Shown piece by piece: positions 52,001 to 60,394 of a stretch of DNA of 64,000 bases. The notes under the pieces are model-generated. The model had not been told where the DNA came from. It ran no database searches and saw nothing but the letters and a program-made list of their open reading frames with translations. Position 1 is the first letter of the stretch; every line of letters begins with the position of its first letter. The DNA lies in assembly GCF_007830635.1 (NCBI RefSeq), contig NZ_VLLA01000014.1, positions 125,083 through 189,082 on the forward strand. The letters are read 5' to 3'. This DNA is from Bradyrhizobium huanghuaihaiense. GTDB lineage: Bacteria; Pseudomonadota; Alphaproteobacteria; Rhizobiales; Xanthobacteraceae. The position numbers and the translations under genes were made by a program.

Positions 52001-54789
52001 CCCTCGTCACGACGTCCTCGGACGCGGCCAACCACGTCAAGACGCTCACCGCCGACGTGCAGCGCTCGCTGTCGATGGCCGGCTCCTCCACGGCGGAATC
52101 GATCACCGCCGGCGCCCGCGACGCGCAGAGCGCGCTGATCGCGGCCTCGACCGAGACCGCAAACCAGATCAAGGCGCTGTCATCGGACGTGCAGCGCTCG
52201 CTCACGATGGCGGGCACCGCGACGGCCGAGACCATCATGACCGGCGCCCGCGAAGCCCAGAGCACGCTGGTCACGGCGTCCTCGGATGCGGCAAGCCAGG
52301 TCAAGACGCTCGCGGCCGAGGTGCATCGTTCGCTCTCGCAGGCGGGACAGACGACCGCCGAGACCATCACGACCAGCGCCCGCGACGCCCAGAGCACCCT
52401 TCTTGCTGTCTCCGCAGAACAAACCGGTCAGGTCCGTTCGCTCGCGGCCGAGATGCAGCGCGCGCTGGCGACCGCCGGCGGCGCCACCATCGAGGCGCTC
52501 ACCAGCGGCGTGCGCGAGGCCCAGGGCACCCTGATCTCCGCTTCGACCGATGCGGCCAGCCAGATCAAGTCGCTGACCACGGATATCGAGCGCACGTTGA
52601 CCGCGGTCGGCGCCGACACCGCCTCGACCATCCTCAACAGCGCGCGTGAGGCACAGACCTCGCTGACCTCGACCTCGGCGGATGCCGCGAGCCAGATCCG
52701 CACGATCTCGACCGAGATCGAGCGCGCCCTGAGCACGGCCACCACGAACGCGACCAGCGAGATCCAGACCAGCGCACTCAACGCCCAGAACGCGCTGATC
52801 TCCGCCTCGAACGAGGCGAGCTCGCGGGTCAAGTCGAGCTCGGCCGACGTCGAGCGCTCGGTGCTCGCCGCCAGCTCCAGCTTCGGCCAGGCCATGACCG
52901 GCAAGACCGACGAGATCGTCACCTATGTGCAGCAGCAGGCCGACCGTCTGTCGAACATGATCGACGCCAAGCGCGGCGCGCTGGTCGATGCGATCGGCTC
53001 CAAGACCAGCCAGCTCACGCTCGACATCGACCGCGTCACCTCCGACGCGCTGAAGTCGATCGAGACGCGCGGCCATGCCTTCTCGCAGACCATGATGGGC
53101 AACGGCTCGGAAGTCGCCCGCACCATCAACGCGGCGAGCGAGATGGCGACCGGCGCGGTCGGCAAGTCGCTCAAGGACCTCGAGCAGGCCTCGCGTTCCG
53201 CGATCGACCAGTCGCGCCAGGTCTCGATCGCGGCCGTCACCGAGATGCAGGAGACCAGCAAGATCCTGCGCACCGATACGGTCGCCCTGTTCGAGCGCCT
53301 GCGCGAAGGCAACATCCTCCTCCAGGAGGTGCTGACCGGTGCGCACGACAACCTCAACTCGCTGGAGCGGGCGCTGGTGACGCGCGTCGCCGACTTCGTC
53401 TCGGCGATGAACGACGTCACCTCGCGCAACGGCGCGGCGACGCAGAACCTGGAAGACCAGCTCAACGTGTTCAACAGCAAGACCACGAAGGCGCTCCAGG
53501 ATCTCGGCGAGCTGTCGGTCCAGTTCGACAAGCACGGCAAGGCGCTGGTCGATGCCGCGCAGGTCGTGGAGCAGAGCAACAAGAACACCACCGCCTCGCT
53601 CGCCGAGCGCAAGCAGGCGCTGGAATCGCTCGTCACCACGATCGACCTGCGTACGGCCGATCTCGACCAGCGGCTGTCGCGCTTCACCGGCCTGCTCGAT
53701 GAATCGCTGGCCGCGGCCGAAGAGCGTGCCCGCGACATCGCCCGCGTCGTCGCCGAGACCGCCGGCGCAGGCTCGGCCGCGATCACCCGCCAGTTCGAGG
53801 CGGTGCGCGCGGCGTCCGAGGAGGAGCACCGCCAGACCATCGAGGCGATGCACGACATCTACCGCCAGACCACGGACGAGGCGGATACGATGTTCAAGCA
53901 GTCGACCGAGAAGTTCACCAACCTCGTCTCCAGCATGAAGCAGATGGCGTTCGAGATGCACAACGAGCTCGAAGCCACCCGCAACGAGCTGCGCCGCGGC
54001 GTGCTCGAAATGCCGCAGGAGGCCGCCGAGAGCACTGCGCAGATGCGCAAGGTGATCGTCGACCAGATCGAGGCCCTCGCCGAGCTCAACCGCATCGTGG
54101 CCCAGCACGGCCGCGGCCTCGACGTCTCGACGACGGGCCGCGCTTCTGTCGCCGTCCAGCGTCAGGAAGAGCCGATGATGGCGGCTGTCGGCGGCCGGGC
54201 GACCGAGACCCGCATGCGCGACACCGGCAGCGCCTCGACGCTGCCGCCGCCGGACCTCGGCATGCCCGCGCCCTCGCGCCGTACCGAAGCGCCGTCGGTT
54301 GCGCCTTCCAGCAACGACCAGGGCCGTGACGGCTGGCTGTCGGACCTCTTGAACCGCACGGACGCCAATCAGGGCGCTCCGAACGGCCGTGAGGCTCCCC
54401 GTGGCCGTGCTGCTGCCCCTGCACCGCAGCCGCAGGCCCCGCAGGCGAGCAGCAATCCGCTGGAATCGCTGTCGCTCGACATCGGCCGGCTGATGGACCG
54501 CAACCTCGCCGCCGAGATGTGGGACCGCTACCAGCGCGGCGAGAACAAGGCCTTCACCAAGCGCCTCTACACGCCCGCCGGCCAGAAGGCCTTTGACGAG
54601 GTCGCCCGCAAGTACCGCGCCGACCGCAACTTCAAGGGCACGGTCGACCGCTACGTCGCCGAGTTCGAGCGCCTGCTCGACGAAGTCGCCCGCGACGGCC
54701 GCGGCCCGCAGGAGCTGCGCGGCCACCTGACCTCGGAGACGGGCCTGGTGTACACCCTGCTCGCGCATGCGGCGGGCCGGCTGGGGTGA
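49072..54789 (+). CDS. Very long membrane-anchored repeat protein, apolipoprotein-like helices (1905 aa)
   Basis: Two transmembrane helices lie at about 107-170 (VYTFATIFAGVWLAACAALTV; GGVLVIAGLIAMFFAPIMLFYFLASLVW). The long C-terminal part is predicted helical. Residues 648-779 are six 22-residue repeats (LTDGAAQAIQSIDSRLTHLT type). Residues 922-1273 are eight 44-residue repeats (SAREAQSTL ... VERTLSAAG). 22 and 44 are multiples of 11, as in apolipoprotein A/E and hendecad coiled coils. A Pro/Ala linker (about 1720-1800) precedes a conserved globular end (LMDRNLAAEMWDRYQRGENKAFTKRLY, about 1810-1905). No enzyme motif. A polar or division scaffold is inferred. Confidence 0.85.
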   Translation: MANTPKKVKDPTEVALSAIQEALNISDTAADTSRNASMRGETTSQVTPPAPPVFDEPSFEPRPAANERATVFDPVEEPRTTRRAANDDRETIGQLLQALQKGRPARSVYTFATIFAGVWLAACAALTVGFLPSIQAAMGQSGGVLVIAGLIAMFFAPIMLFYFLASLVWRGQEMRMIAQAMAQVAIRFSEPEGSASDSMVTVGQAIRREVAAMGDGIERAIARAGELETLVANEVAALERAYSDNEVRIRALLQDIAHQRDNLVGQAEQVRSAISGVQIDLRHDIALISDAIASRVDEVAKSITGALEERGAHITSALSNAGDNMILALGERGGDLLDRLEEASNETTRAVLDASERLTTSLNFKTGHVHDEFVDLADRVHEMLNERIDRITGEFEQRSAAIVDGISERTEQVHDSLKNSSDSLLLELELRSNDISAKIDDAGSRLANQIMTSGDKASEALDATVNTLVAKVVSQTETAHDSLSLQMSAFDELVKNQGTELVEKFARDSGTLGALITRHISEFDRTVKTFGGEIVERMGQRTQDIHESLKTYVDNFDTRFTSNGGEITAVLDQRLVQFENTIGERVNHLDASLNGKIAGLDGTIEGHIKTFDEQLVGRVATLEQSFDSRAKSMTETIDGRLNTLATSLTDGAAQAIQSIDSRLTHLTLSLTDGASHAIETIDSRLNHLTSSLTDGASQTIQSIDSRLTHLTTTLTGGAAQALESIDSRLTYLTTAVTNGASQAVQSIDTRLTLLTSTLTDGTAQAIEAVDRRITGVTEIIDGRSTHLTDTVTARFQDIQQAIETKVGSVASDIDVRVAQFEDLLGSRVEAVAGRIESSGRQASEDMMSRAEMISTAIRSHVEDAERSLTNLVVNTSETIQTGARTAQQSLMTVSSDVNAQLKMTSTEVERALTAVGTGAANSILSSAREAQSTLVAASGDASNQIKGLAADVERTLSAAGSATAASILAGAREVQTTLVTTSSDAANHVKTLTADVQRSLSMAGSSTAESITAGARDAQSALIAASTETANQIKALSSDVQRSLTMAGTATAETIMTGAREAQSTLVTASSDAASQVKTLAAEVHRSLSQAGQTTAETITTSARDAQSTLLAVSAEQTGQVRSLAAEMQRALATAGGATIEALTSGVREAQGTLISASTDAASQIKSLTTDIERTLTAVGADTASTILNSAREAQTSLTSTSADAASQIRTISTEIERALSTATTNATSEIQTSALNAQNALISASNEASSRVKSSSADVERSVLAASSSFGQAMTGKTDEIVTYVQQQADRLSNMIDAKRGALVDAIGSKTSQLTLDIDRVTSDALKSIETRGHAFSQTMMGNGSEVARTINAASEMATGAVGKSLKDLEQASRSAIDQSRQVSIAAVTEMQETSKILRTDTVALFERLREGNILLQEVLTGAHDNLNSLERALVTRVADFVSAMNDVTSRNGAATQNLEDQLNVFNSKTTKALQDLGELSVQFDKHGKALVDAAQVVEQSNKNTTASLAERKQALESLVTTIDLRTADLDQRLSRFTGLLDESLAAAEERARDIARVVAETAGAGSAAITRQFEAVRAASEEEHRQTIEAMHDIYRQTTDEADTMFKQSTEKFTNLVSSMKQMAFEMHNELEATRNELRRGVLEMPQEAAESTAQMRKVIVDQIEALAELNRIVAQHGRGLDVSTTGRASVAVQRQEEPMMAAVGGRATETRMRDTGSASTLPPPDLGMPAPSRRTEAPSVAPSSNDQGRDGWLSDLLNRTDANQGAPNGREAPRGRAAAPAPQPQAPQASSNPLESLSLDIGRLMDRNLAAEMWDRYQRGENKAFTKRLYTPAGQKAFDEVARKYRADRNFKGTVDRYVAEFERLLDEVARDGRGPQELRGHLTSETGLVYTLLAHAAGRLG

Positions 54790-54816
54790 GACAGCAATAG
54801 CGATTGACGAAAAGGG

Positions 54817-54848
54817 AAACGGAGGCCCCGCGGCCTCCGTTTTCGTTT
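54817..54848 (+). terminator. Rho-independent terminator of the repeat-protein gene
   Basis: An 11-bp perfect stem (54817-54827 with 54832-54842) and a CCGC loop are followed by TTTCGTTT, 28 bases past the stop codon. Confidence 0.9.
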
Positions 54849-54871
54849 GAGCTCGTCATAGCGCGGCGATC

Positions 54872-54948
54872 GTAGCCCGCATGGAGCGAAGCGTAATGCG
54901 GGAAGGCAGGCAAAGAACCCGGATTGCGCTTCGCTCCATCCGGGCTAC
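54872..54948. repeat. GTAGCCCGC...CGGGCTAC palindromic repeat (copy 3)
   Basis: Third copy of the family at 18253 and 30361, here with ATGGAGCGAAGCG and CGCTTCGCTCCAT arms. Confidence 0.8.
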
Positions 54949-54975
54949 GAAGGCAGCGCACGCTCCCTCCATGTC

Positions 54976-55059
54976 GTCATTGCGAGGAGCGAAGCGACGA
55001 AGCAATCCAGACCGTCCCCGCAGAAGCAGTCTGGATTGCTTCGCTTCGCTCGCAATGAC
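54976..55059. repeat. GTCATTGCGAGG...CTCGCAATGAC repeat (copy 3)
   Basis: This copy has an extra GAGCGAAGCGAC block in the left arm. It sits between copy 3 of the GTAGCCC family and copy 2 of the CTCGTGCCC family; the same three families occur in the same order at 18253-19230, so the cluster appears twice. Confidence 0.85.
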
Positions 55060-55080
55060 GGGTGGAGAGAGCATGCACCC

Positions 55081-55198
55081 TCTCGTGCCCCGGACGCAGC
55101 GCAGCGCTTCTGCAGCGGTGCGCAGCAGAGCCGGGCCTATGTCGCGGCATTGTAGCGCAGCAATGCTAAGGGGCGTTGCAGCGCGTCCGGGACACGAA
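55081..55198. repeat. CTCGTGCCCCGGACGC...GCGTCCGGGACACGA repeat (copy 2)
   Basis: About 118 bases, the same family as 19087-19230 (144 bases). It ends 21 bases before the mlaD stop on the other strand. Confidence 0.85.
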
Positions 55199-55218
55199 GC
55201 GTGCAAACACACGTCCGC

Positions 55219-56091
55219 CTACTGCCGCCTGCGCTCCTGTGCCGACGGCTTCGGCGGCTCGGGCGGCGGGGCGGCTTGCGATGAGTTGCTGGCGCCGAAC
55301 AGCACGCGGGTCGGGTTGCGGTCGAAATTGTTCACGGCGCGGCTGATGTCGCCGAGCGTACGGCGGCCGTCGCTGATCAACGCGCCCGAGCGCTTGTCGA
55401 AATCGTCGGCGAGCTCGCGGATCGACTTCACCGCCTGGAACAGCTCGCCGCCGTCCTTGCCGCCGGCCAGCGTGTTGAGGCCGAGCATGAGGCTGTCGGC
55501 CTTGAGCATGACGCCGTCGACCTTGGCCATCACGCCGTCGATCTTCTCGGAGTTGCGGGCGAGCGAGTTGGTGAAGGTCTCCAGATTCTTCAGCGAGTTC
55601 TTCACCGATTCCTGATTGTCGGCGACGATCTTGTTGATGTTCTGCAGCGTGCCGCGGATCGCCTCGGTGACGTCCTGGAGCTTGTTGGGGTCGGCCATCA
55701 GGGTCGGAATGCCGTCCTCGTCGAGCGGCGGCGGCGGTGCCGCCTCCTCGCCGCCCTTGAGCGAGATCGCGGCGACGCCCGTGAGGCCCTGGAATTCGAG
55801 GCCGACCAGGGTGTCCTTGCGGATCGGGGCGTTGTTCTCGACCATGGCGAGTGCGACAACCCGCCGCGGGTTGTCGAGCTTCACCGAGACCACTTCACCC
55901 ACCCTAATACCGTTGAAATTGACGCTGCCGCCGTTGCGCAAGCCCGCCGCCGGGCCCTCGAACACGACGCGCAAGGGGCTGCGCTGCTTGGTGGTGTGCA
56001 GCGACTGGAACCAGAGCACGAAGCCGATTGCCGCGGCGATCACCGCCAGCGTGAACGATCCGATCAGGACGTAATTCGCCCGCGTTTCCAT
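55219..56091 (-). CDS. mlaD: MlaD-type MCE lipid-binding protein (290 aa)
   Basis: One N-terminal membrane helix (7-30) anchors a periplasmic MCE domain (about 38-115, VVFEGPAAGLRNGGSVNFNGIRVGEV ... LEFQGLTGVAAISLKG), followed by a helical domain with coiled-coil repeats and a Pro-rich tail. MCE proteins form the hexameric lipid-binding ring of Mla transporters. It is third in the mlaE-mlaF-mlaD run. MlaC and MlaB are not present here. Confidence 0.92.
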   Translation of the reverse strand: METRANYVLIGSFTLAVIAAAIGFVLWFQSLHTTKQRSPLRVVFEGPAAGLRNGGSVNFNGIRVGEVVSVKLDNPRRVVALAMVENNAPIRKDTLVGLEFQGLTGVAAISLKGGEEAAPPPPLDEDGIPTLMADPNKLQDVTEAIRGTLQNINKIVADNQESVKNSLKNLETFTNSLARNSEKIDGVMAKVDGVMLKADSLMLGLNTLAGGKDGGELFQAVKSIRELADDFDKRSGALISDGRRTLGDISRAVNNFDRNPTRVLFGASNSSQAAPPPEPPKPSAQERRRQ

Positions 56092-56107
56092 CAGGTGCTC
56101 CGGCTAC

Positions 56108-56878
56108 TCAACTCATGACCGCGCGGGCGCGCTTGCCATGGAAATACTGCCTCAGCCAGGGGTGCTGCGAGGCCTGCATGTCGGCGATCGACCCTGCCGC
56201 AATGATCTTACCGTTCCCTAAAACGGCGATGCGGTCGCAAGCGGTGTAAAGGCTGTCGAGATCGTGGGTTACCATGAAAACGGTCAGACCCAAAGTGCGC
56301 TGGAGCGTCCGCACCAGCTCGTCGAAATCGCCGGCGCCGATCGGATCGAGGCCCGAGGTCGGCTCGTCCAGGAACACGAGATCCGGATCGAGCGACAGTG
56401 CGCGTGCGAGCGCGACGCGCTTGATCATGCCGCCCGACAGTTCCGACGGGAAGCGCTCGGCAACTTCGGGCTTGAGCCCAACCATGGCGAGCTTGGCCAT
56501 GGTGATCTCGTCCATCAGCCGCTGCGACACGCGAAGATATTCGCGCATCGGAAACTGGATGTTCTGCCGCACGGTCAGCGAGGAGAACAGCGCGCCCTGC
56601 TGGAATAGCACGCCCCACCGCCGCTCGACATTGCGCCGCTGCGACGTGCTCGAGGAATCGAGGTCGACGCCGAACACTTCAATGCTGCCCGCGACCTTAG
56701 GCACCAGGCCGATGATGGTGCGCGTCAGCACCGATTTGCCCGCGCCGGACGGGCCAACGAAGCCAAGAATCTCGCCGCGCTTGACGTCGAGGTTGAGGCC
56801 GTCGAGCACGCGCGTCGTGCCGAACTGCACGGTGATGTCGCGGACGCGTATGATGGGATTTTGAATTTCGCCTGCCAT
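56108..56878 (-). CDS. mlaF: Mla-type ABC transporter ATPase (256 aa)
   Basis: Walker A (GPSGAGKS), Q-loop, ABC signature (LSGGMIKRVALARAL) and Walker B (DLVFLDEPTSGLDP) are intact. It powers the MlaE permease. The start at 56878 (ATG) is used; a GTG at 56884 would overlap the mlaE stop by 4 bases. Confidence 0.94.
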   Translation of the reverse strand: MAGEIQNPIIRVRDITVQFGTTRVLDGLNLDVKRGEILGFVGPSGAGKSVLTRTIIGLVPKVAGSIEVFGVDLDSSSTSQRRNVERRWGVLFQQGALFSSLTVRQNIQFPMREYLRVSQRLMDEITMAKLAMVGLKPEVAERFPSELSGGMIKRVALARALSLDPDLVFLDEPTSGLDPIGAGDFDELVRTLQRTLGLTVFMVTHDLDSLYTACDRIAVLGNGKIIAAGSIADMQASQHPWLRQYFHGKRARAVMS

Positions 56879-56880
56879 CG

Positions 56881-58014
56881 TCACATCCCGATCGAGGCGA
56901 AGAAGATGGCGAACACGCCGTCCATGACGATGACGAAGAAGATGCCCTTCACCACCGACGCCGTCGTGTGCTGCCCGAGCGATTCGGCGCTGCCCTGCAC
57001 GGCCAGTCCCTCGACGCAGGCGACGATGCCGATCACGGCGGCCATCACAGGCGCCTTCACGATGCCGACGATGAAATGGTCGATCGAGATGGCATCGCGC
57101 AGGCGCAATAGAAACGCTTCGGGATCGACGCCGCCATAGAGCCAGGCGACGAGACCGCCGCCATAGAGCGCGGCCATGGCACCGAGGAAGGCGAGGATCG
57201 GCAGCGCCAGCACGAGGGCCAGCATGCGCGGCAGCACCAAGACCTCGATCGGGTCGAACCCCATCGTGCGCAGCGCGTCGATTTCTTCCCGCATCTTCAT
57301 CGAGCCGAGCTCGGCGGTGTAGGCGCTGCCCGAACGTCCCGCGACCATGATCGCGACCAAGAGCACGCCGATCTCGCGCAGCACCAGCACGCCGAGCATG
57401 TCGACGACGAAGATGTCGGCGCCGAAGCGGCGGAAGTGGAAGATGCCTTGCTGCGCGATGATGCAGCCGATCAGGAAGGTGATCAGCACGATGATCGGCA
57501 CCGCGCGCCAGCAGACCTGCTCCATGTGGTGCACGGTCGAGGTCAGGCGGAACGAGCGCGGGTGGACCAGCACGCGAAAGCCCGCCGCCAGCACCGCGCC
57601 GAGCATGTCGATCAGGCCCGCCACGGTGCCGCCGACGCCGGCGACAGTGCGGCCGATCTGCTCCAGCATGCCGGTGATGGTGATCGTTGAGGTCTCGACC
57701 ACGGGCGTCGCCCGGACCCGCCGCACCTCGTCGACGAGGCTCGAATAATTGGCCGACAGCCCGGCGATCTGCGCCTCGACCGCGCCTTGGGTCAGGCTGC
57801 GGCGCAGCCGTTCGATCAGCCAGGCGCCGAACGTGTCGAGCTTGGCGACCTCGGAGACGTCGATGAAGATGCTTTGCGGACTGCCGGCGAGCTTCTCGGC
57901 ATCCGCCACCATCCGCTCCAGGACCGGCGCGAAGCTCGCGGTCCAGGTTCCGGTGGCGCAGAGTGCCAGCGCGTTGCCCTTTGCAATCCGTTCCAGCTTC
58001 GGATCGCTGTTCAA
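56881..58014 (-). CDS. mlaE: Mla-type permease with N-terminal STAS domain (377 aa)
   Basis: Residues 1-110 are a STAS-like domain (IFIDVSEVAKLDTFGAWLIERLRR), then about five transmembrane helices with TFLIGCIIAQQGIFHF, REIGVLLVAIMVAGRSGSAYTAELG and MKMREEIDALRTMGFDP. The STAS domain, a separate protein (MlaB) in enterics, is fused here to the permease. The start is a TTG at 58014 with GGGAG upstream; a TTG at 58041 is possible. It overlaps the mlaF GTG by 4 bases and is first in the operon. Confidence 0.9.
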   Translation of the reverse strand: MNSDPKLERIAKGNALALCATGTWTASFAPVLERMVADAEKLAGSPQSIFIDVSEVAKLDTFGAWLIERLRRSLTQGAVEAQIAGLSANYSSLVDEVRRVRATPVVETSTITITGMLEQIGRTVAGVGGTVAGLIDMLGAVLAAGFRVLVHPRSFRLTSTVHHMEQVCWRAVPIIVLITFLIGCIIAQQGIFHFRRFGADIFVVDMLGVLVLREIGVLLVAIMVAGRSGSAYTAELGSMKMREEIDALRTMGFDPIEVLVLPRMLALVLALPILAFLGAMAALYGGGLVAWLYGGVDPEAFLLRLRDAISIDHFIVGIVKAPVMAAVIGIVACVEGLAVQGSAESLGQHTTASVVKGIFFVIVMDGVFAIFFASIGM

Positions 58015-58158
58015 GATGTCCGCTCCCGCGCCGGGGCGCAAGAAACAGATGAATTCAGATAGTTGCGCACGCGCCCTTACCCAGAGAAAGGTATCCCCAA
58101 GTGGTTAATGTTAGTTGCTACAGGTAACCAGCAGGTTCAGATTTCGCCAGAGTTCAAA

Positions 58159-59154
58159 ATGACTTCCAGCAAAGTTCCGGCCCTATTGGCGCGAATCGAG
58201 CGCTTTCCCATTGCCGGCAGTTTCACGATCAGCCGGGGCGCCAAGACCGAGGCGGTCACCGTTGTGGCCGAAGTGAGCCATAATGGCCTCAGCGGCCGCG
58301 GCGAATGCGTGCCCTACCCCCGTTATGGCGAGACCCCCGAGGCGACCCTTGCGGCCATTGAGGCCATGCAGGACGCCGTGGCCGGCGGCCTGACCCGGCA
58401 GGCCCTGCAAGGTGCCATGCCCCCGGGCGCCGCCCGCAACGCGCTGGATTGCGCCCTGATCGACCTGGAGGCCAAGGCGGCCGGCCGGCGGGCCTGGAGC
58501 CTGCTCGACCGCCCGGCGCCCGGGATGCGCACCACCGCCTACACGATCTCGCTGGGCACGCCCGACGCCATGGCGGGGGCCACGGCCAAAGCGGCACACC
58601 GGCCGCTGCTCAAGATCAAGCTCGGCGGCGAGGGCGATCCGGAGCGCATCGCGGCCGTGCGCAAGGCTGCTCCGGAGGCCGAGCTGATCGTCGATGCCAA
58701 CGAATCCTGGACCGACGCCAATCTGGAGCACAACCTCGCCGCCTGCGCCGCTGCCGGCGTCACCCTGGTGGAGCAGCCGCTGCCAGCAGGCAAGGACGAG
58801 GCACTGGCGCGGATCAAGCGGCCGCTCGCCGTCTGCGCCGACGAGAGCGTGCACGACCGCTCCTCGCTCGCACCCTTGCGCGCGCGCTACGACGCCGTGA
58901 ACATCAAGCTCGACAAGACCGGTGGCCTCACCGAGGCATTGGCGATGGCCGATGCCGCGCAGGCACTCGGCTTCGAGATCATGATCGGCTGCATGGTCGC
59001 GACCTCGCTGTCGATGGCTCCCGCCATGCTGGTGACGCCGCAGGCCCGCTTCGTCGATCTCGACGGCCCCTTGCTGCTCGCGCGCGATCGCGATCACGCC
59101 CTGCGCTATGACGGCAGCCTGGTCTATCCGCCGGAGTCCTCGCTCTGGGGATGA
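58159..59154 (+). CDS. Dipeptide epimerase, L-Ala-D/L-Glu type (331 aa)
   Basis: An enolase-superfamily enzyme: LLKIKLGG (KxK), VDANESW, VEQPLP, CADESV and KLDKTGG with the second catalytic Lys are all present. It interconverts L-Ala-D-Glu and L-Ala-L-Glu from murein peptides or related dipeptides. The start at 58159 gives normal length; an upstream in-frame ATG at 58108 exists. Its 3' end overlaps the convergent MFS gene by 31 bases. Confidence 0.88.
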   Translation: MTSSKVPALLARIERFPIAGSFTISRGAKTEAVTVVAEVSHNGLSGRGECVPYPRYGETPEATLAAIEAMQDAVAGGLTRQALQGAMPPGAARNALDCALIDLEAKAAGRRAWSLLDRPAPGMRTTAYTISLGTPDAMAGATAKAAHRPLLKIKLGGEGDPERIAAVRKAAPEAELIVDANESWTDANLEHNLAACAAAGVTLVEQPLPAGKDEALARIKRPLAVCADESVHDRSSLAPLRARYDAVNIKLDKTGGLTEALAMADAAQALGFEIMIGCMVATSLSMAPAMLVTPQARFVDLDGPLLLARDRDHALRYDGSLVYPPESSLWG

Positions 59155-60320
59155 GCCTTCAGCCGGTGCCGCGCCGACCAGATCAGAAGCGCGCCGGCCG
59201 CGGCCATCGCCGCCATCACGTAGTACAGGCCATCCCCGATGCGGGCATAGATCGCGCCTGACGCGATCGAGGTCACAGCGCCGAGCAGCCCGCTGCATGC
59301 GGCGTAATAGCCCTGCCCCCGCGCGAGCTGATGCGAGGGCACGCGCTGCACCAGGAGGTTCATGGTGCCGACGATGGTCATGCCGAAGGTGAGGCCATGT
59401 CCGAGCTGCACGATTGCGAGCAGCGGCAGCGGCGGCTCGTTGGCGGTGACGATCCAGCGCACCACGGCGCTCAAGCCCCCGATCGCCATCATCGTGGACG
59501 GATGCAGCAGGAAGCGCGGCGACAGCGCGAACACGACGATCTCGGCGATCACGCCCAGCGTCCACAGCCCCGCGATCGTCAGCCCACTGATCCCATGGAG
59601 CTGCCAGTTGATGGCGGAGAAGGTGTAGTAGGCGACGTGGCTGCCCTGGATCAGCGCTGCCGAGGCGATCAGCGCCCAGAAGCCGACATCGCGCAGCAGC
59701 GCCGTGTCGGTATGCCTCTCCGTCGTCTTGCGCCTGATGTCGTCGAGCGGCTGCAGCAGCAGGCTGGCGAGCATCGCAACGACCGCCCAGGCGACGATCA
59801 CCCAGATCAGGTCGCGCGGTGCGATGACGTCGACGAGATAGCCGCAGGCGAGCGAGCTCGCGGCGAACGCCGCCGAGCCCCACAGCCGCAAGGGCCCGTA
59901 GTCGAGCCCGTAGCGCGCGACGCCGCGCAGCGCATAGGCATCGGTGAGCGGGGTCGACGGCGTCCACATCACGCAGGTCAGCGCGTAGATCAGGAACAGC
60001 GCCAGCGGATGCTGTTGCAGGCCGACGGCCGCAAAGCCGATCGCGGTCGCCAGCACCGACACCATCATCCCGGCGCGAATGGCATGCCGCTTTTCGGCAA
60101 AGGCGGTTATCTGCGGCAGCGTGGTGAAGCGCGTGATCGCCGGCAGCGCATTGATGAGGCCGATCCAGGCCGCGTCGATGCCGATTGCCTTCAGCCAGAC
60201 CGGGAAGAACGGAAGCTGCGTGCCCGACACCGCGAACAGTGCCGAATAGAACAGGGCGAGGCTCACGGCGAATCGCCGCTTCACGGCGGCGGGCGTGGGG
60301 ATTTGTGATTCGGACTGCAT
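59124..60320 (-). CDS. MFS transporter, HcaT-like/MFS_1-type (398 aa)
   Basis: Twelve hydrophobic segments, with FYSALFAVSGTQLPFFPVWLKAIGIDAAWIGLI and LDYGPLRLWGSAAFAASSLACGYL, features of the MFS_1_like/3-phenylpropionate transporter group. Substrate unknown. Its 3' end overlaps the dipeptide epimerase by 31 bases in antisense, so transcription of one may affect the other. Confidence 0.84.
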   Translation of the reverse strand: MQSESQIPTPAAVKRRFAVSLALFYSALFAVSGTQLPFFPVWLKAIGIDAAWIGLINALPAITRFTTLPQITAFAEKRHAIRAGMMVSVLATAIGFAAVGLQQHPLALFLIYALTCVMWTPSTPLTDAYALRGVARYGLDYGPLRLWGSAAFAASSLACGYLVDVIAPRDLIWVIVAWAVVAMLASLLLQPLDDIRRKTTERHTDTALLRDVGFWALIASAALIQGSHVAYYTFSAINWQLHGISGLTIAGLWTLGVIAEIVVFALSPRFLLHPSTMMAIGGLSAVVRWIVTANEPPLPLLAIVQLGHGLTFGMTIVGTMNLLVQRVPSHQLARGQGYYAACSGLLGAVTSIASGAIYARIGDGLYYVMAAMAAAGALLIWSARHRLKAHPQSEDSGG

Positions 60321-60394
60321 CAAACAATTGCGATTCGGTCGATATCGTGGTGATCGTTAGTGTAACGCGCACTGATTTGCGCGACGAGATTGTC

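Noticed and set aside
48880..52035. 1051-codon minus-strand open frame opposite the repeat protein
   Set aside because: Long open frames are expected opposite GC-rich repeats; the translation is Gly/Asp/Leu/Arg-rich and repetitive, with no recognised motif.
52180..54768. 862-codon minus-strand open frame opposite the repeat protein
   Set aside because: Same reasoning: antisense shadow of the 44-residue repeats.
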